Part shown: in pieces, positions 6,601 to 15,230 of the stretch
How the letters are laid out: each line of letters starts with the position of its first letter
Position numbering within the stretch: position 1 is the stretch's first letter
DNA from: Trinickia violacea
GTDB taxonomy: Bacteria; Pseudomonadota; Gammaproteobacteria; Burkholderiales; Burkholderiaceae
Assembly: GCF_005280735.1 (NCBI RefSeq)
Contig: NZ_CP040077.1
Coordinates: 2,604,001 to 2,668,000, forward strand
Direction of reading: 5' to 3'
DNA: 64,000 nt
Made by a program: the position numbers and the translations under genes
Notes under the pieces: generated by a model
What the model saw: the letters and a program-made list of their open reading frames with translations, nothing else
The model's database searches: none
What the model was told of the DNA's origin: nothing

Positions 6601-9052
6601 TCAGGCTAATGCATTTGATCGTGAAGTACTTATGATCGCGGTGGAGCCCCCGGCGCTTGAATTCGCCGATGCTCATTGTTTGCGGTGGATCTCCAGCTCG
6701 ATCGGAAAACGTGATTTCCTGTAAATCGTTCTGGAGCGGCCCCGCACTCCGATTTGCGCTAGAGTCAAACGGCCACAAGTTATAAAACTCGTCCGGCCCC
6801 GCCCACTGGAGGTCCTGGTTGTGGTCGGCGTCGGTGCCTGCGCCCTTAGTACCTCCGTAGCCGTGCGCTTTCAATTTCTCGTTAAAGCGACGCTTTGCTC
6901 CGCCGTCTGGTTCGAAGGCGAGAATCAACAATTTCCCTACTTTGGCAAGGTATTGGCTCTCTACGCCGATCTCGAGGTTCGAATCGGGTAGAGGCAGTGG
7001 TTGACCGGGCTTCGTGCGACGGTACTTCTGTCCATCAAGTTCGATGGGCGTGTCGTACAGATTGTCTGGTTTGTACCATTGCATCTCGATCGGATCACTG
7101 GGCGTTCTGCCGGTCGGCGCGGAAGCGACACTGGGAGGCGTTACAGGGGGGGCTACCGGACCAAACGGAACCGGTGGGGGAGGACCCGGTGGCGTCGACG
7201 GCTTCGCCGGGAACAGCACAAGACAGATGTCAGGAGGCAGCTTTCCTTTCCTGCAAAGGAATTTGCCAAGCTCCTCCAGCCCCATGCAGTGCTCGGGTTC
7301 GTGGTCGTCTTGCAGCTCCGTCTCGATGGCGTCGGCCGGGAACTTAGCGGCAGTCGGAGTGCCAATCGCGACCGCCTTGCCGGAACCGGTTGCAATCGTA
7401 ACTGGCACGCGAATCTCAACCCCTGCATCTCCCAAACGCTGCGACTTTATCGGCCAAATGACGGAGCAGATCTCCTCGCCTTCGATCTCAATGCGCAAGA
7501 ACGCCTCGTGGTCCAGGTTGGCTAGGGCGCCAAGCTTCACGTCGAACACCTGTCGCAGGATGAAGGACCCGCCGGCATAGCCCACATTGACGGTGTCGCT
7601 GAAACCCTCTTTGCCGACCAGGCGAAGGATGGCGCGAAGCCCCAGCTCGGCGCTGGCAAGGATCGGAATCGGCGGCTCCGCAGGAATCACACCCTCTGCC
7701 TGAAGTTTGGCCTCATCGGCCTTCTCCACAGAGCCGCTTATCGCGGAGCCGATGTAAAGCTGTGCCGTGCCTAAATAAGTGCCCCCGACCGGATCCAGCA
7801 CCAAGCTGATGTTCTGCAATCTGACCGGGCCGATAGCCAGGGTAACGGAGGGATCACCAACGATCGTTCCCGCCCAAGCGTCAATGACAAAAGGTCCTAA
7901 CTTGAAGCCAGCGTCGAAGAGCGTTAGCGTAGGTATGCCGACAGGAAGCACAAAAGTTTCGTCTTCCACCTCGGCGATTTCCTGATCAGGAATGCTAATT
8001 ACAACTCCCCCTGAAGGCGTTACCGTTACTGTCCCTCCAAAGAGTCCGGCGATGGCATTCGCTCCGCCCATGGCAGTCAATATATCCTCGGTGCCACCGA
8101 CAACTGCCTGGCCCGCGGCTTCCACGCCGCTGACGACGGCCTTACCCGCCGCCACAGCCCCGCTGGCGACTGCTTCCGCCCCGCTGACCACAGCCTGGCC
8201 TGCAGCTTCTACGCCTTGAGCAACCGCCTGGGCACCCGTTTCGACCGCTCCCGCAACTGCCTGGGCGCCGCTTTCAACCGTCTGGCCCACTGCTTGGGCA
8301 CCCGATGCAACCGCCGAAGCCGCCGCCTCTGCATCCTGCTTGACCGTATCCTCAGCGCTGGATACCACGTTGGCAACGTCGTCCCACGACAGCCGCTGTA
8401 CAGTGCGCCGCATTTCCCCCGTTTGTTGAATTGTATGGTCATCTACGATACCCGGAGCTTCCGACCCGGCCGTTTCATCCGTGCATACCCGCCGCAGCGA
8501 AAGCCGATTCATCCGGCACTGCCCACATTCCTCGTCTGAATCTCCCCCACTCGCACATTTACGCTGGACTACGACCTTCTCCGCTATCTCTTCCGCTTCC
8601 TTCTCATATGGGTCGTCAGGATCACTAATAGTTAGCTTCGGCTGCAGTGGTCGGCTAGCACTCGTGGCACGAGATAGCTGCTTTAGCACGGAGGTCTTTG
8701 ACGGAAGCTCAAGCCTGGCTGCAGGTATGCGCTCCACCTGAGATGCGCCCGCTTGACTGGCCGTGGAGAGCACCTTCTGCACATAGCCGTTGCCGTAGCT
8801 TCTCTGCAGCTGCAAGAGGTAATTGCCGGCTCGAGACGACCTTGAAGAAGCGATGCGCTGGATTGCAGAGGCGTGCGCTCGCACAGAAGAGCCGATACCA
8901 CGGGCAGCCGGATAACGTGCAGAATCGCGCGGCGACGGAGTTGCCCGATCAACTTCGGACAAACTCTCTTCAACGTTTAGCGGCAGCTTCCCGCTAAAGA
9001 CGACTTGGCTTACGAATTCGGGTCCCGGCACAGGCTCGTTCCTCCGTGGCAT
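6581..9052 (-). CDS. Large eCIS cargo-like protein with C-terminal nuclease-type domain
   Basis: 823 residues. Near residues 80-95 is LLQLQRSYGNGYVQKVL, and at 138-161 a PKLTISDPDDPYEKEAEEIA segment with a following cysteine cluster. These are the leader motifs seen before DUF4157 in eCIS-associated proteins, but the HExxH part itself is absent here and is supplied by the upstream overlapping gene. Residues 242-320 are an alanine/valine/glycine 11-residue repeat. A beta-rich middle (about 330-560) and proline-rich linker (about 620-660) follow. The last 85 residues contain TDADHNQDLQWAGPDEFYNLW and DSSANRSAG, a DH...GG.D..NLWP....N pattern typical of HNH-like polymorphic-toxin nucleases. The predicted role is toxin cargo for the particle. 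No strong Shine-Dalgarno is seen; the 43-base overlap suggests coupled translation. The extreme C-terminus (LTPRACP) is read from an AraC relic. Confidence 0.7.
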   Translation of the reverse strand: MPRRNEPVPGPEFVSQVVFSGKLPLNVEESLSEVDRATPSPRDSARYPAARGIGSSVRAHASAIQRIASSRSSRAGNYLLQLQRSYGNGYVQKVLSTASQAGASQVERIPAARLELPSKTSVLKQLSRATSASRPLQPKLTISDPDDPYEKEAEEIAEKVVVQRKCASGGDSDEECGQCRMNRLSLRRVCTDETAGSEAPGIVDDHTIQQTGEMRRTVQRLSWDDVANVVSSAEDTVKQDAEAAASAVASGAQAVGQTVESGAQAVAGAVETGAQAVAQGVEAAGQAVVSGAEAVASGAVAAGKAVVSGVEAAGQAVVGGTEDILTAMGGANAIAGLFGGTVTVTPSGGVVISIPDQEIAEVEDETFVLPVGIPTLTLFDAGFKLGPFVIDAWAGTIVGDPSVTLAIGPVRLQNISLVLDPVGGTYLGTAQLYIGSAISGSVEKADEAKLQAEGVIPAEPPIPILASAELGLRAILRLVGKEGFSDTVNVGYAGGSFILRQVFDVKLGALANLDHEAFLRIEIEGEEICSVIWPIKSQRLGDAGVEIRVPVTIATGSGKAVAIGTPTAAKFPADAIETELQDDHEPEHCMGLEELGKFLCRKGKLPPDICLVLFPAKPSTPPGPPPPVPFGPVAPPVTPPSVASAPTGRTPSDPIEMQWYKPDNLYDTPIELDGQKYRRTKPGQPLPLPDSNLEIGVESQYLAKVGKLLILAFEPDGGAKRRFNEKLKAHGYGGTKGAGTDADHNQDLQWAGPDEFYNLWPFDSSANRSAGPLQNDLQEITFSDRAGDPPQTMSIGEFKRRGLHRDHKYFTIKCISLTPRACP
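8093..8329 (-). repeat. Alanine-rich 11-residue repeat inside the cargo gene
   Basis: Residues 242-320 of the cargo protein are built from imperfect 33-base units encoding variants of SGAQAVxxxVE, such as AVASGAQAVGQ, TVESGAQAVAG and AVETGAQAVAQ. The pattern suggests a long amphipathic helix (11-residue hendecad spacing) between the leader and the beta-rich part. Confidence 0.7.
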
Positions 9053-9792
9053 GAGGCTGATTCGAGCGGGGGCACCGCGCGATCCACGGCCTGCATCTGC
9101 TCCTGCTGGATTACCGCACGCGCCATCTGGTCAGCCTCGACCTCTTGGGGATCCCCAGGCTCGCTCACGGTCATCTTGCGCTGGAGGCCGTCGCCATTCT
9201 GCTGCACCACGTGCGTCAGTTCGTGTGCCAGCAACTCCCGGCCGGACGAGCTGCCGGGACTATATTCGCCATGGCGAAAAAACACGTCGCGGCCGGTGGT
9301 AAACGCCCGGGCAGCGAGCGACCCATTCAGGCTGTCCGATTTCGCATCCGTGTGAATGCGCACGTCGCTGAAATCGGCGCCGAAGGCGGCCTCCATCCGC
9401 GCGCGGGTGCCGTGATCCATACCATGACCGCCACCGCGTGCCGAGTCGATCGAACGTTCAATGGCCGTCATGTCCTGAGCTTGCTCGCCTTCGCCGGCGA
9501 CACGGCTGAGAACCCGACCGACATACTGGTTGCCGAAGTCCCTCTGCAAGCGTAGCAGCGACTGCTGCGCCCCGGCGCCATCCAGACGCTTCGACCGACT
9601 CAGCACACCCGCGTGCGCAGACGCGCACGAAGCGTCCCCAATACGGCAGGCGACACGGTCCACCGGGTCCCGCGCGACAGCTGCACCCGGTGAAGCCGGT
9701 TGTATGCGGATCGCTGCTGCCAATCGCTCATCATTGCGCCTGGCCAACGATGTGGCAGCTAGCGCGCTATCGAGTTGTTCGCGTTCGCTCAT
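9010..9792 (-). CDS. eCIS_core (DUF4157) protein upstream of the nuclease cargo
   Basis: 260 residues from an ATG preceded by AAAGGAGTGGC; a longer GTG-started version exists but lacks such a site. LLRLQRDFGNQYVGRVLSR (about 78-96) is followed by the DUF4157 domain: RMEAAFGADFSDVRIHTD, FTTGRDVFFR and the HELTH metal-binding motif (about 190-194). A second leader module, KMTVSEPGDPQEVEAD, follows near the C-terminus. DUF4157 is known as the eCIS core domain because it occurs in genes tied to contractile injection particles, often on cargo. The next gene overlaps by 43 bases and starts its own leader module, so the two may act as a pair or be a split single protein. Protease activity is possible but unproven. 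Confidence 0.8.
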   Translation of the reverse strand: MSEREQLDSALAATSLARRNDERLAAAIRIQPASPGAAVARDPVDRVACRIGDASCASAHAGVLSRSKRLDGAGAQQSLLRLQRDFGNQYVGRVLSRVAGEGEQAQDMTAIERSIDSARGGGHGMDHGTRARMEAAFGADFSDVRIHTDAKSDSLNGSLAARAFTTGRDVFFRHGEYSPGSSSGRELLAHELTHVVQQNGDGLQRKMTVSEPGDPQEVEADQMARAVIQQEQMQAVDRAVPPLESASCHGGTSLCRDPNS

Positions 9793-10338
9793 ATCAGCCA
9801 CTCCTTTCGCGATAGCGCGGTCGCGGATGCCAAGTGCAACGGCCCGCAACAACCCGGCGACCGTGGCGGTCGGGAGTTGCACAAAGTGCGTGGCCCCCGC
9901 CCCTGCAGCACCCGCCCTCAGACGGTCCTGAACTCACTGCGGGAAAATGACGCCAACTAGCCGGAATTCATACAGCATATGCAATTCGGACGACTTTCGC
10001 GAGATTGATGCTTATCGACGGCGGCAAAGAATGGTAAGCGCGCTCGCTGCGTAGAACACTCCGGGTAGGCGCGATACCTTCAGGCACGCATTGAAATCAC
10101 AAACTCGCATTAACGAATAAAGTGCGCTTGTACAAGCGCCTTGGCTGTCCTATCTTCAGGAGAAGAAACGACGTTCGATCCCGTTGTCCGGACGCGCACC
10201 GCGTTGCGGCACATGGCGGCATAAACGGTCTAACTCCGCATCCATCACCAGCGAATATCGCGTCGCATCTCACTCCTCCGTGGTCTGCCTGGCCAGTCGA
10301 CGTTGCTGATCGCTGCTCTCATGGTGAAAAGCTAAGCC
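9793..10338. other. 546-base intergenic region
   Basis: This is the divergent spacer between the eCIS_core gene and the membrane-protein gene at 10339. It is more AT-rich than its surroundings around 9950-10135. Apart from a 16-bp palindrome at 10124-10139 I see no coding signal; the open frames across it have no codon bias or start signal. Confidence 0.5.
10124..10139. promoter_or_regulatory. 16-bp perfect palindrome
   Basis: GCGCTTGTACAAGCGC is fully self-complementary and lies 200 bases upstream of the membrane-protein start, just after an AT-rich stretch (ATTAACGAATAAAG). It has the size and symmetry of an operator for a dimeric regulator. No candidate regulator is adjacent, so its role is a guess. 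Confidence 0.4.
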
Positions 10339-11865
10339 ATGTTTCAAAGAAAAGAATCGGCTTTAAACGCCAAGACATCGACACCATTGTTTCTAAGAGG
10401 GTGGCAGAGGGGCGTCGCGCTCTGGGCAGTTGTGATCGCCGTCAATCTGATCGGTGACGGATTGGCCTATGCGTTCCTCCTGAAAGACCAATCGGCCACC
10501 GCGTGTTCCGTTGCGTCAACTTTCCCGCTGGCTCCCCACCTGGATGGCGGCGACGCACTTTCCGCCTGGTGGGACGCCGTCAGAATATGGGTCCCTTGCG
10601 AGCGGCTGACCGCGGGCAGCCCGCCGTTTTCCATCGAGGATTTCGAATTGGCGGCGACGCTCGCGGCGCTCGCGACAGCGGTATGCGCCGGCCCGTTCAT
10701 CTGGTTCCTGATGCACACGTGGTTTGCGCGCTACGACGAATTCCGCAACAGCCTTAAGGACGGCGCATTGTGCGCGTATCTGGAGCGCTTCTGGGCACGC
10801 CGCCTGATCAGCGAGCTGTCCGACCGTGGCCTCATTGCAAAAGCCTCGGACGAGGAAGATGAGAATTCTTGGCGTACTGCAGCCGCCGCCAATCCTTCGG
10901 TTTGCCAATACGTATTCAAGGCGATCTATCACAGCCAATACGGACTGAGTGCTTTCTTGACACCGTTTGTCTTGCTTGTGGCAATTTCCTTTGGCTCGGC
11001 GGTGCTCGTCGCCCGCATGCGCGGATGCATGACGGTGGGCGCGGATTGTTCTGCCTTCCTCTTCGGCCATGAAGCACCCGTCGCAATCAGCGCGATCTCC
11101 GGGGCGTTCATGTTCGCGGTTGGCGATTCAGTACGTTGCATCAGGCAGAGGAGCCTGACCGTATCGGACGCATACTGGTATGCGTTGAGATTATTCCTTG
11201 CAGTGCCAGTTGGGCTCGCGGTTGCTCCCTCCGCCGATCCCAAGTTCGCGCAGACTGCGCTGGCTTTTGGTCTTGCGCTGTTTCCGCTGAACGACTTTCT
11301 GAAGGTCATCCGACGCTTCGCATACCCACAGTGGCAACCGAACGACGCTGACGAAAACGGCGACAAGCTGCTACAGCTTGGCGGCGTGACAATTCCCCTT
11401 GCCGCCACCTTCGCCGCCGAAGGAATCTACTCGACGGAACAACTGGCCACGACTGACCCCGTTCTGCTGTCGATCCGCACCGGGTTACCATTCCGCTTCA
11501 TGCTTTCCCTCGGCGCCCAAGCGGTCGTGCGCCGTCATCTCGGCCCTCAGGCAGGCAAGCTGTTGGATATCGGGTTGGCCGACGCACCGTCCATCCTCGA
11601 CGTCGTCCGGGCACTCGACGCCCCGGCCGGCACTGCCGGCCTCAGGGCACGATCACCGGACGCCATTATCCAGAGTGCGGTTAGACAACTGGGAGGCAGC
11701 GACACGAGTGCGCTCAACGCGGCGGTCATCGAGATGAAGTTCCGCCAAATCGCGGCCGAGGCGCTCACCCACTTCCTTGATCAAGCCGTGCCGCTCGAGA
11801 CGAGGCCCGATCAACCTGCGGAGCCGACGATGCGCGACACCGATGCCGTGCCGGCCGCAGGCTGA
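10339..11865 (+). CDS. Unknown polytopic membrane protein of the eCIS region
   Basis: 508 residues, family not recognised. Hydrophobic segments lie near residues 22-45, 105-125, 203-225, 243-262 and 280-305, so the first 310 residues look like an inner-membrane domain with five or so helices. The C-terminal 190 residues are soluble. In the segment GVTIPLAATFAAEGIYSTEQL ending GLPFRFMLSLGAQAVVRRHLG the spacing recalls a helix-hairpin-helix (GI.T...L...DP..L...TGL). It is divergent from the nuclease cargo pair and followed by a lysozyme gene. It could be an anchor, lysis or immunity factor linked to the particle; nothing in it proves any of these. Confidence 0.6.
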   Translation: MFQRKESALNAKTSTPLFLRGWQRGVALWAVVIAVNLIGDGLAYAFLLKDQSATACSVASTFPLAPHLDGGDALSAWWDAVRIWVPCERLTAGSPPFSIEDFELAATLAALATAVCAGPFIWFLMHTWFARYDEFRNSLKDGALCAYLERFWARRLISELSDRGLIAKASDEEDENSWRTAAAANPSVCQYVFKAIYHSQYGLSAFLTPFVLLVAISFGSAVLVARMRGCMTVGADCSAFLFGHEAPVAISAISGAFMFAVGDSVRCIRQRSLTVSDAYWYALRLFLAVPVGLAVAPSADPKFAQTALAFGLALFPLNDFLKVIRRFAYPQWQPNDADENGDKLLQLGGVTIPLAATFAAEGIYSTEQLATTDPVLLSIRTGLPFRFMLSLGAQAVVRRHLGPQAGKLLDIGLADAPSILDVVRALDAPAGTAGLRARSPDAIIQSAVRQLGGSDTSALNAAVIEMKFRQIAAEALTHFLDQAVPLETRPDQPAEPTMRDTDAVPAAG

Positions 11866-12045
11866 CGACAGAACCGCTGCACCAAAGGATTTTGAAAACA
11901 AGACATATTGGATCGACTTTAAAGAAAACGAATTAACCACGATTGCAGAGACGCCGCGAGAGGAATCTATCTCGAACGGCAAATTGTGGCGCGTCGGTGC
12001 CCTCGAAGGGCCCCCTCATGCCTTACTGTATTTCGGAGAGCAATC

Positions 12046-12528
12046 ATGTCAATGCAAATGAGCGATCATGGACGCAGCTTGCTGACCCAATGGGAGGGCT
12101 ACCGGAACCAGGCATACGACGACGGTGTCGGCGTGCTGACTATCGGCGTCGGACACGCCCTGACGCCGACAGAGAAGAGTTCGGGCGCGCTTGACATCAA
12201 TGGCACGCCGGTGCCGTACGCGGGCGGAATATCGGATGACCAGGTACAGGCGCTACTGGCATACGATTTGCGGAAATACGAGGGCGCACTTAACGATGCC
12301 ATTGCGACGGACCTGACGCAGAATCAATTTGATGCACTCGTATCATTTTGCTTTAACATCGGCGTCAATGGATTTCAGAGCAGCTCGGCGCTAAGCGACG
12401 TCAACAACAATAACTTGAACGCCGTGCCGGATGATTTGCGCAAGTGGGAAAAGGCCGGTGGCGTCTACAATCAAGGGCTTGCCAACCGCCGAGAAAACGA
12501 AATCAAGCTATGGCTAGGGCAGATCTGA
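12046..12528 (+). CDS. Phage-type lysozyme (GH24 endolysin)
   Basis: 160 residues. The start (MSMQMSDHGRSLL) is chosen because CGGAGAG lies seven to eight bases before it; longer readings upstream are non-coding in character. The T4-lysozyme catalytic triad is visible in one block: glutamate in LLTQWEGYRNQAYDD, the aspartate of YDDG and the threonine in TIGVGH. The conserved QNQFDALVSFCFNIGVNGF follows. There is no signal peptide or transmembrane arrest. It hydrolyses peptidoglycan. Next to a particle with no secretion pathway, it is a natural candidate for host lysis and particle release. Its stop codon overlaps the start of the next gene. Confidence 0.88.
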   Translation: MSMQMSDHGRSLLTQWEGYRNQAYDDGVGVLTIGVGHALTPTEKSSGALDINGTPVPYAGGISDDQVQALLAYDLRKYEGALNDAIATDLTQNQFDALVSFCFNIGVNGFQSSSALSDVNNNNLNAVPDDLRKWEKAGGVYNQGLANRRENEIKLWLGQI

Positions 12529-12965
12529 TGACCCGTCGCGAACTCGATCGAACCGCACTCACGCTCGGCGCACAGGTTTGCCTCGTGCTGACGGTCTGCA
12601 CCGCCTGCGCGCCGTCCCCGGTCATCGCGCCTTCGGCCGAACCGACAATGGTGCAAACGCAGCAAAACGAAGTTGAGCAGCTCGGCCTTTCCCAGCGCAA
12701 GCTCGGAGACCTTCTGCGAGAGCTCTACACGACCTTGCCGCCTGATTCGGCGCGCCAGCTTCACGACACGCAAGCGCGGTGGGAGACGCTCGCTCATGAC
12801 GAGTGTTCGTGGCAGCGCGATCTTTCCGGAGGCGGTTCGATGTCCTCACTGGTGTACGCCACCTGCCTCGATCGACGGCTACGCGAACGTATCGACTGGC
12901 TCAAGCTGTTCCTCTGCGAGGGTTACGGCAGCACCGGGGAGTGCCAGGCTTCGAAGCAGTATTGA
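12528..12965 (+). CDS. LprI-like lysozyme-inhibitor lipoprotein
   Basis: 145 residues from an ATG overlapping the lysozyme stop (ATGA), so translation is probably coupled. The N-terminus MTRRELDRTALTLGAQVCLVL is a signal peptide ending at a lipobox-like cysteine (TVCTACAPS). The body has the LprI/DUF1311 pattern: LLRELYTTLPPDSARQL, then QARWETLAHDECSWQ, GGSMSSLVYATCLDRRLRER. LprI-family proteins bind and inhibit lysozymes in the envelope. Paired with a lysozyme gene in an overlapping unit, it likely protects the producer from its own enzyme. The lipobox is imperfect. Confidence 0.68.
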   Translation: MTRRELDRTALTLGAQVCLVLTVCTACAPSPVIAPSAEPTMVQTQQNEVEQLGLSQRKLGDLLRELYTTLPPDSARQLHDTQARWETLAHDECSWQRDLSGGGSMSSLVYATCLDRRLRERIDWLKLFLCEGYGSTGECQASKQY

Positions 12966-13051
12966 TTCCGACAACGATCCGCGCGCGTACGTCTTGTGAC
13001 ACGCATTCCGCTCCGTCTCAGCGTAACAAGGCGGCCCACCCGCACGGTGCG

Positions 13052-15220
13052 TTATTCGGAAGCGGTCCCGAATTCACCATCCGCGACCAGCTTGCCCATT
13101 TTCCGGTACTCCCGTTGAGTCGCCGCGATCAGGTGAGGCATACGGACGATGTCATGTTCGTCGGCGGCCAGAAATGCCGCAGCAAGCGCGATATTGCGGA
13201 TGCTGCCGCCCGTCAGATCGAAGCGGCATGCAAGGAGTGCGAGATCGATCGCGGGGTCGCGCGGCGTCTGCTCCGGCAGGATGCGTTGCCACATGCGGTA
13301 GCGGTCCGCTTCACCGGGAAGCGCGAAATCCACGGTGAACTGCAGGCGCCGCACGAACGCTTCATCCATGTTTCGACGGAAATTCGTCGCGAGAATCGCG
13401 ATGCCTTCGTATTCCTCGATGCGCTGCAGCAGATAACCGACTTCGATATTCGCATAGCGGTCGTGCGAGTCCTTGACCTCGCTGCGCTTGCCGAACAGCG
13501 CATCGGCCTCGTCGAAGAACAGAACCGCGTTGGCCGTTTCCGCTTCGTCGAAAATGCGCGCGAGATTCTTCTCCGTTTCGCCGATGAACTTGCTGATCAC
13601 CGACGACAAATCGATTTTGTACAGGTCGAGACCCAGGTCCCCGGCGATGATTTCCGCCGCCATCGTTTTGCCGGTGCCGGAGGGTCCGGCAAACAGCGCC
13701 ATCAAGCCTTTGCTGGACACGAGCTTGCGCTCGAATCCCCATTCGCTGAATACCTGGTGCCGGTATTTCATGTGATTGCAGATCTCGCGCAGCTGCACGA
13801 TGCGATCTGGCGGCAGCACGATATCGTCCCAGCCGACGCGCGGCGTGATCTTGCGCGCGAGCGTCGCGAGCGTCCGGTTCGAATGATGACGACACGCGTC
13901 GTAGAGGTCCTGCACGGCAACGCGCGCGTTCCCCGGCGCGCGCCAGCTTGCGAGGTTCATCGCGGTATACGCCGACTCGTCGATCTGCCGCGGCGTGAAG
14001 CGGAAGCGGGTTGCGATCCCGGACAAGTCGGCAGCGTCGATGTCGAACGGCCGGCCGCTGAGCGCCCTGCGCCACAGCTCGAGCCGCTGCGGGCCCGATA
14101 ACGGCGGCAGCGCGACGCTGACATAACGCACGTCATCCGCCGGGCTAACGGGGAAGTGCGCGGTCTCGCCCGCGACGAAAGCCAGCGCAGGCCCCTTCTC
14201 GACGATCTGCCGAAACGCTGCGAGCAGCGGGCGATGTTCGTCGGACGTCAACGCATCGAATCCGCTCCAGTACAGCGCCGCGCCTGCAAGACGGGCCTCG
14301 CGATCGATCAGCACGAGACACGTGGAGAAATCGGCGCCCTGCTGCATGCGCTCGAGGTCGGCGCCGACGAGCGGCCTCCCGCATGCCAGCGCCAACGCCT
14401 TCGCGATCGTGCGGCGCCCTGATCCCGCGCGTCCCTGCAGATGCACGACGAGCCGCCGCGTGCCGCGCGCGTCCACCGCAAGCTGCTGCAAACCGCGCCT
14501 CACGCCGTCCTCTACGACGAGTGAATCGAGCGCCTGCCCCAGTTCCATCCGGCGGACATACGGCGCGATCCTGTCGTCGAGTTGATCGGACCCGAGCAGG
14601 AACGACACGATGCGGTCGTCCACTTTCAGGAACCGGCCGATCAGCGGCGATGTCGGCCGCGACGGATCGTCGAACATCTCGATCAGCCGGTAGCGCCGCA
14701 GCGGCGCATCCGCGTCGAAGCACGCGCGCGCGGCAAACCTTCTGAGGGGGTCCACTTCGAGCAGATTGAGCACGAGATCGACGCTCGGTCTCGTCTTCGT
14801 CACGTCGTCCTGCAGATACGCATAGAGCCGTTCGTAACGCGCGTCCAAGCCGACCGCGACACTGATCAGCAACACCCCGACGTCCAGTTCGCTCAAGCCG
14901 AACAGCGAGCGCAGCCGTTCGAGCCGCAACTCGACGCCCGCCGCGACGCTCGCTTGCCGGCGCGCGGCGATCTGCTCGCGCAGCGGGGCAAGCCGGGACG
15001 GCAACGCCTGATCCCGGCCCACGCCGGCGGCGAGCCACGAAGGCGCGCCGAGCGGCGCCGCGAGCAACGCATCCACGCGCGCTTCGGACAGGTAAAGGCC
15101 GCGGAACTGATCGTCCTCGGTCTGCTCGGTCCGCACGCGCGCAACCAGTGCGCGAATCAACAGATCGACCCACTCCATTTCGGCGAGCAGGTGCGCGAGC
15201 GAGTGCTCGAACTTGGTCAT
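13052..15220 (-). CDS. eCIS AAA+ ATPase (Afp15/Pvc15 type)
   Basis: 722 residues, last gene of the particle operon, starting 10 bases after the previous stop. The C-terminal AAA+ module has Walker A AGPSGTGKT (512-519), Walker B VLFFDEAD (566-573) and the arginine-finger region NMDEAFVRRLQFTVDF. An N-terminal helical region and a second, degenerate nucleotide-binding module (LQGRAGSGRRTIAKAL near 261-276, with arginine in place of the Walker lysine) precede it. An AAA+ ATPase of this kind is a hallmark of eCIS loci and is thought to act in particle assembly. The domain order matches the family well. Confidence 0.9.
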   Translation of the reverse strand: MTKFEHSLAHLLAEMEWVDLLIRALVARVRTEQTEDDQFRGLYLSEARVDALLAAPLGAPSWLAAGVGRDQALPSRLAPLREQIAARRQASVAAGVELRLERLRSLFGLSELDVGVLLISVAVGLDARYERLYAYLQDDVTKTRPSVDLVLNLLEVDPLRRFAARACFDADAPLRRYRLIEMFDDPSRPTSPLIGRFLKVDDRIVSFLLGSDQLDDRIAPYVRRMELGQALDSLVVEDGVRRGLQQLAVDARGTRRLVVHLQGRAGSGRRTIAKALALACGRPLVGADLERMQQGADFSTCLVLIDREARLAGAALYWSGFDALTSDEHRPLLAAFRQIVEKGPALAFVAGETAHFPVSPADDVRYVSVALPPLSGPQRLELWRRALSGRPFDIDAADLSGIATRFRFTPRQIDESAYTAMNLASWRAPGNARVAVQDLYDACRHHSNRTLATLARKITPRVGWDDIVLPPDRIVQLREICNHMKYRHQVFSEWGFERKLVSSKGLMALFAGPSGTGKTMAAEIIAGDLGLDLYKIDLSSVISKFIGETEKNLARIFDEAETANAVLFFDEADALFGKRSEVKDSHDRYANIEVGYLLQRIEEYEGIAILATNFRRNMDEAFVRRLQFTVDFALPGEADRYRMWQRILPEQTPRDPAIDLALLACRFDLTGGSIRNIALAAAFLAADEHDIVRMPHLIAATQREYRKMGKLVADGEFGTASE

Positions 15221-15230
15221 GGCCGCTCGC

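Noticed and set aside
9010..9792. Calling the DUF4157 proteins active metalloproteases
   Set aside because: HELTH fits a zinc site, but activity is not established for the domain and the usual third ligand could not be assigned with confidence.
12803..14101. 432-codon plus-strand frame opposite the ATPase gene
   Set aside because: The minus strand encodes an unmistakable AAA+ module there; the plus reading has no start signal or domain.
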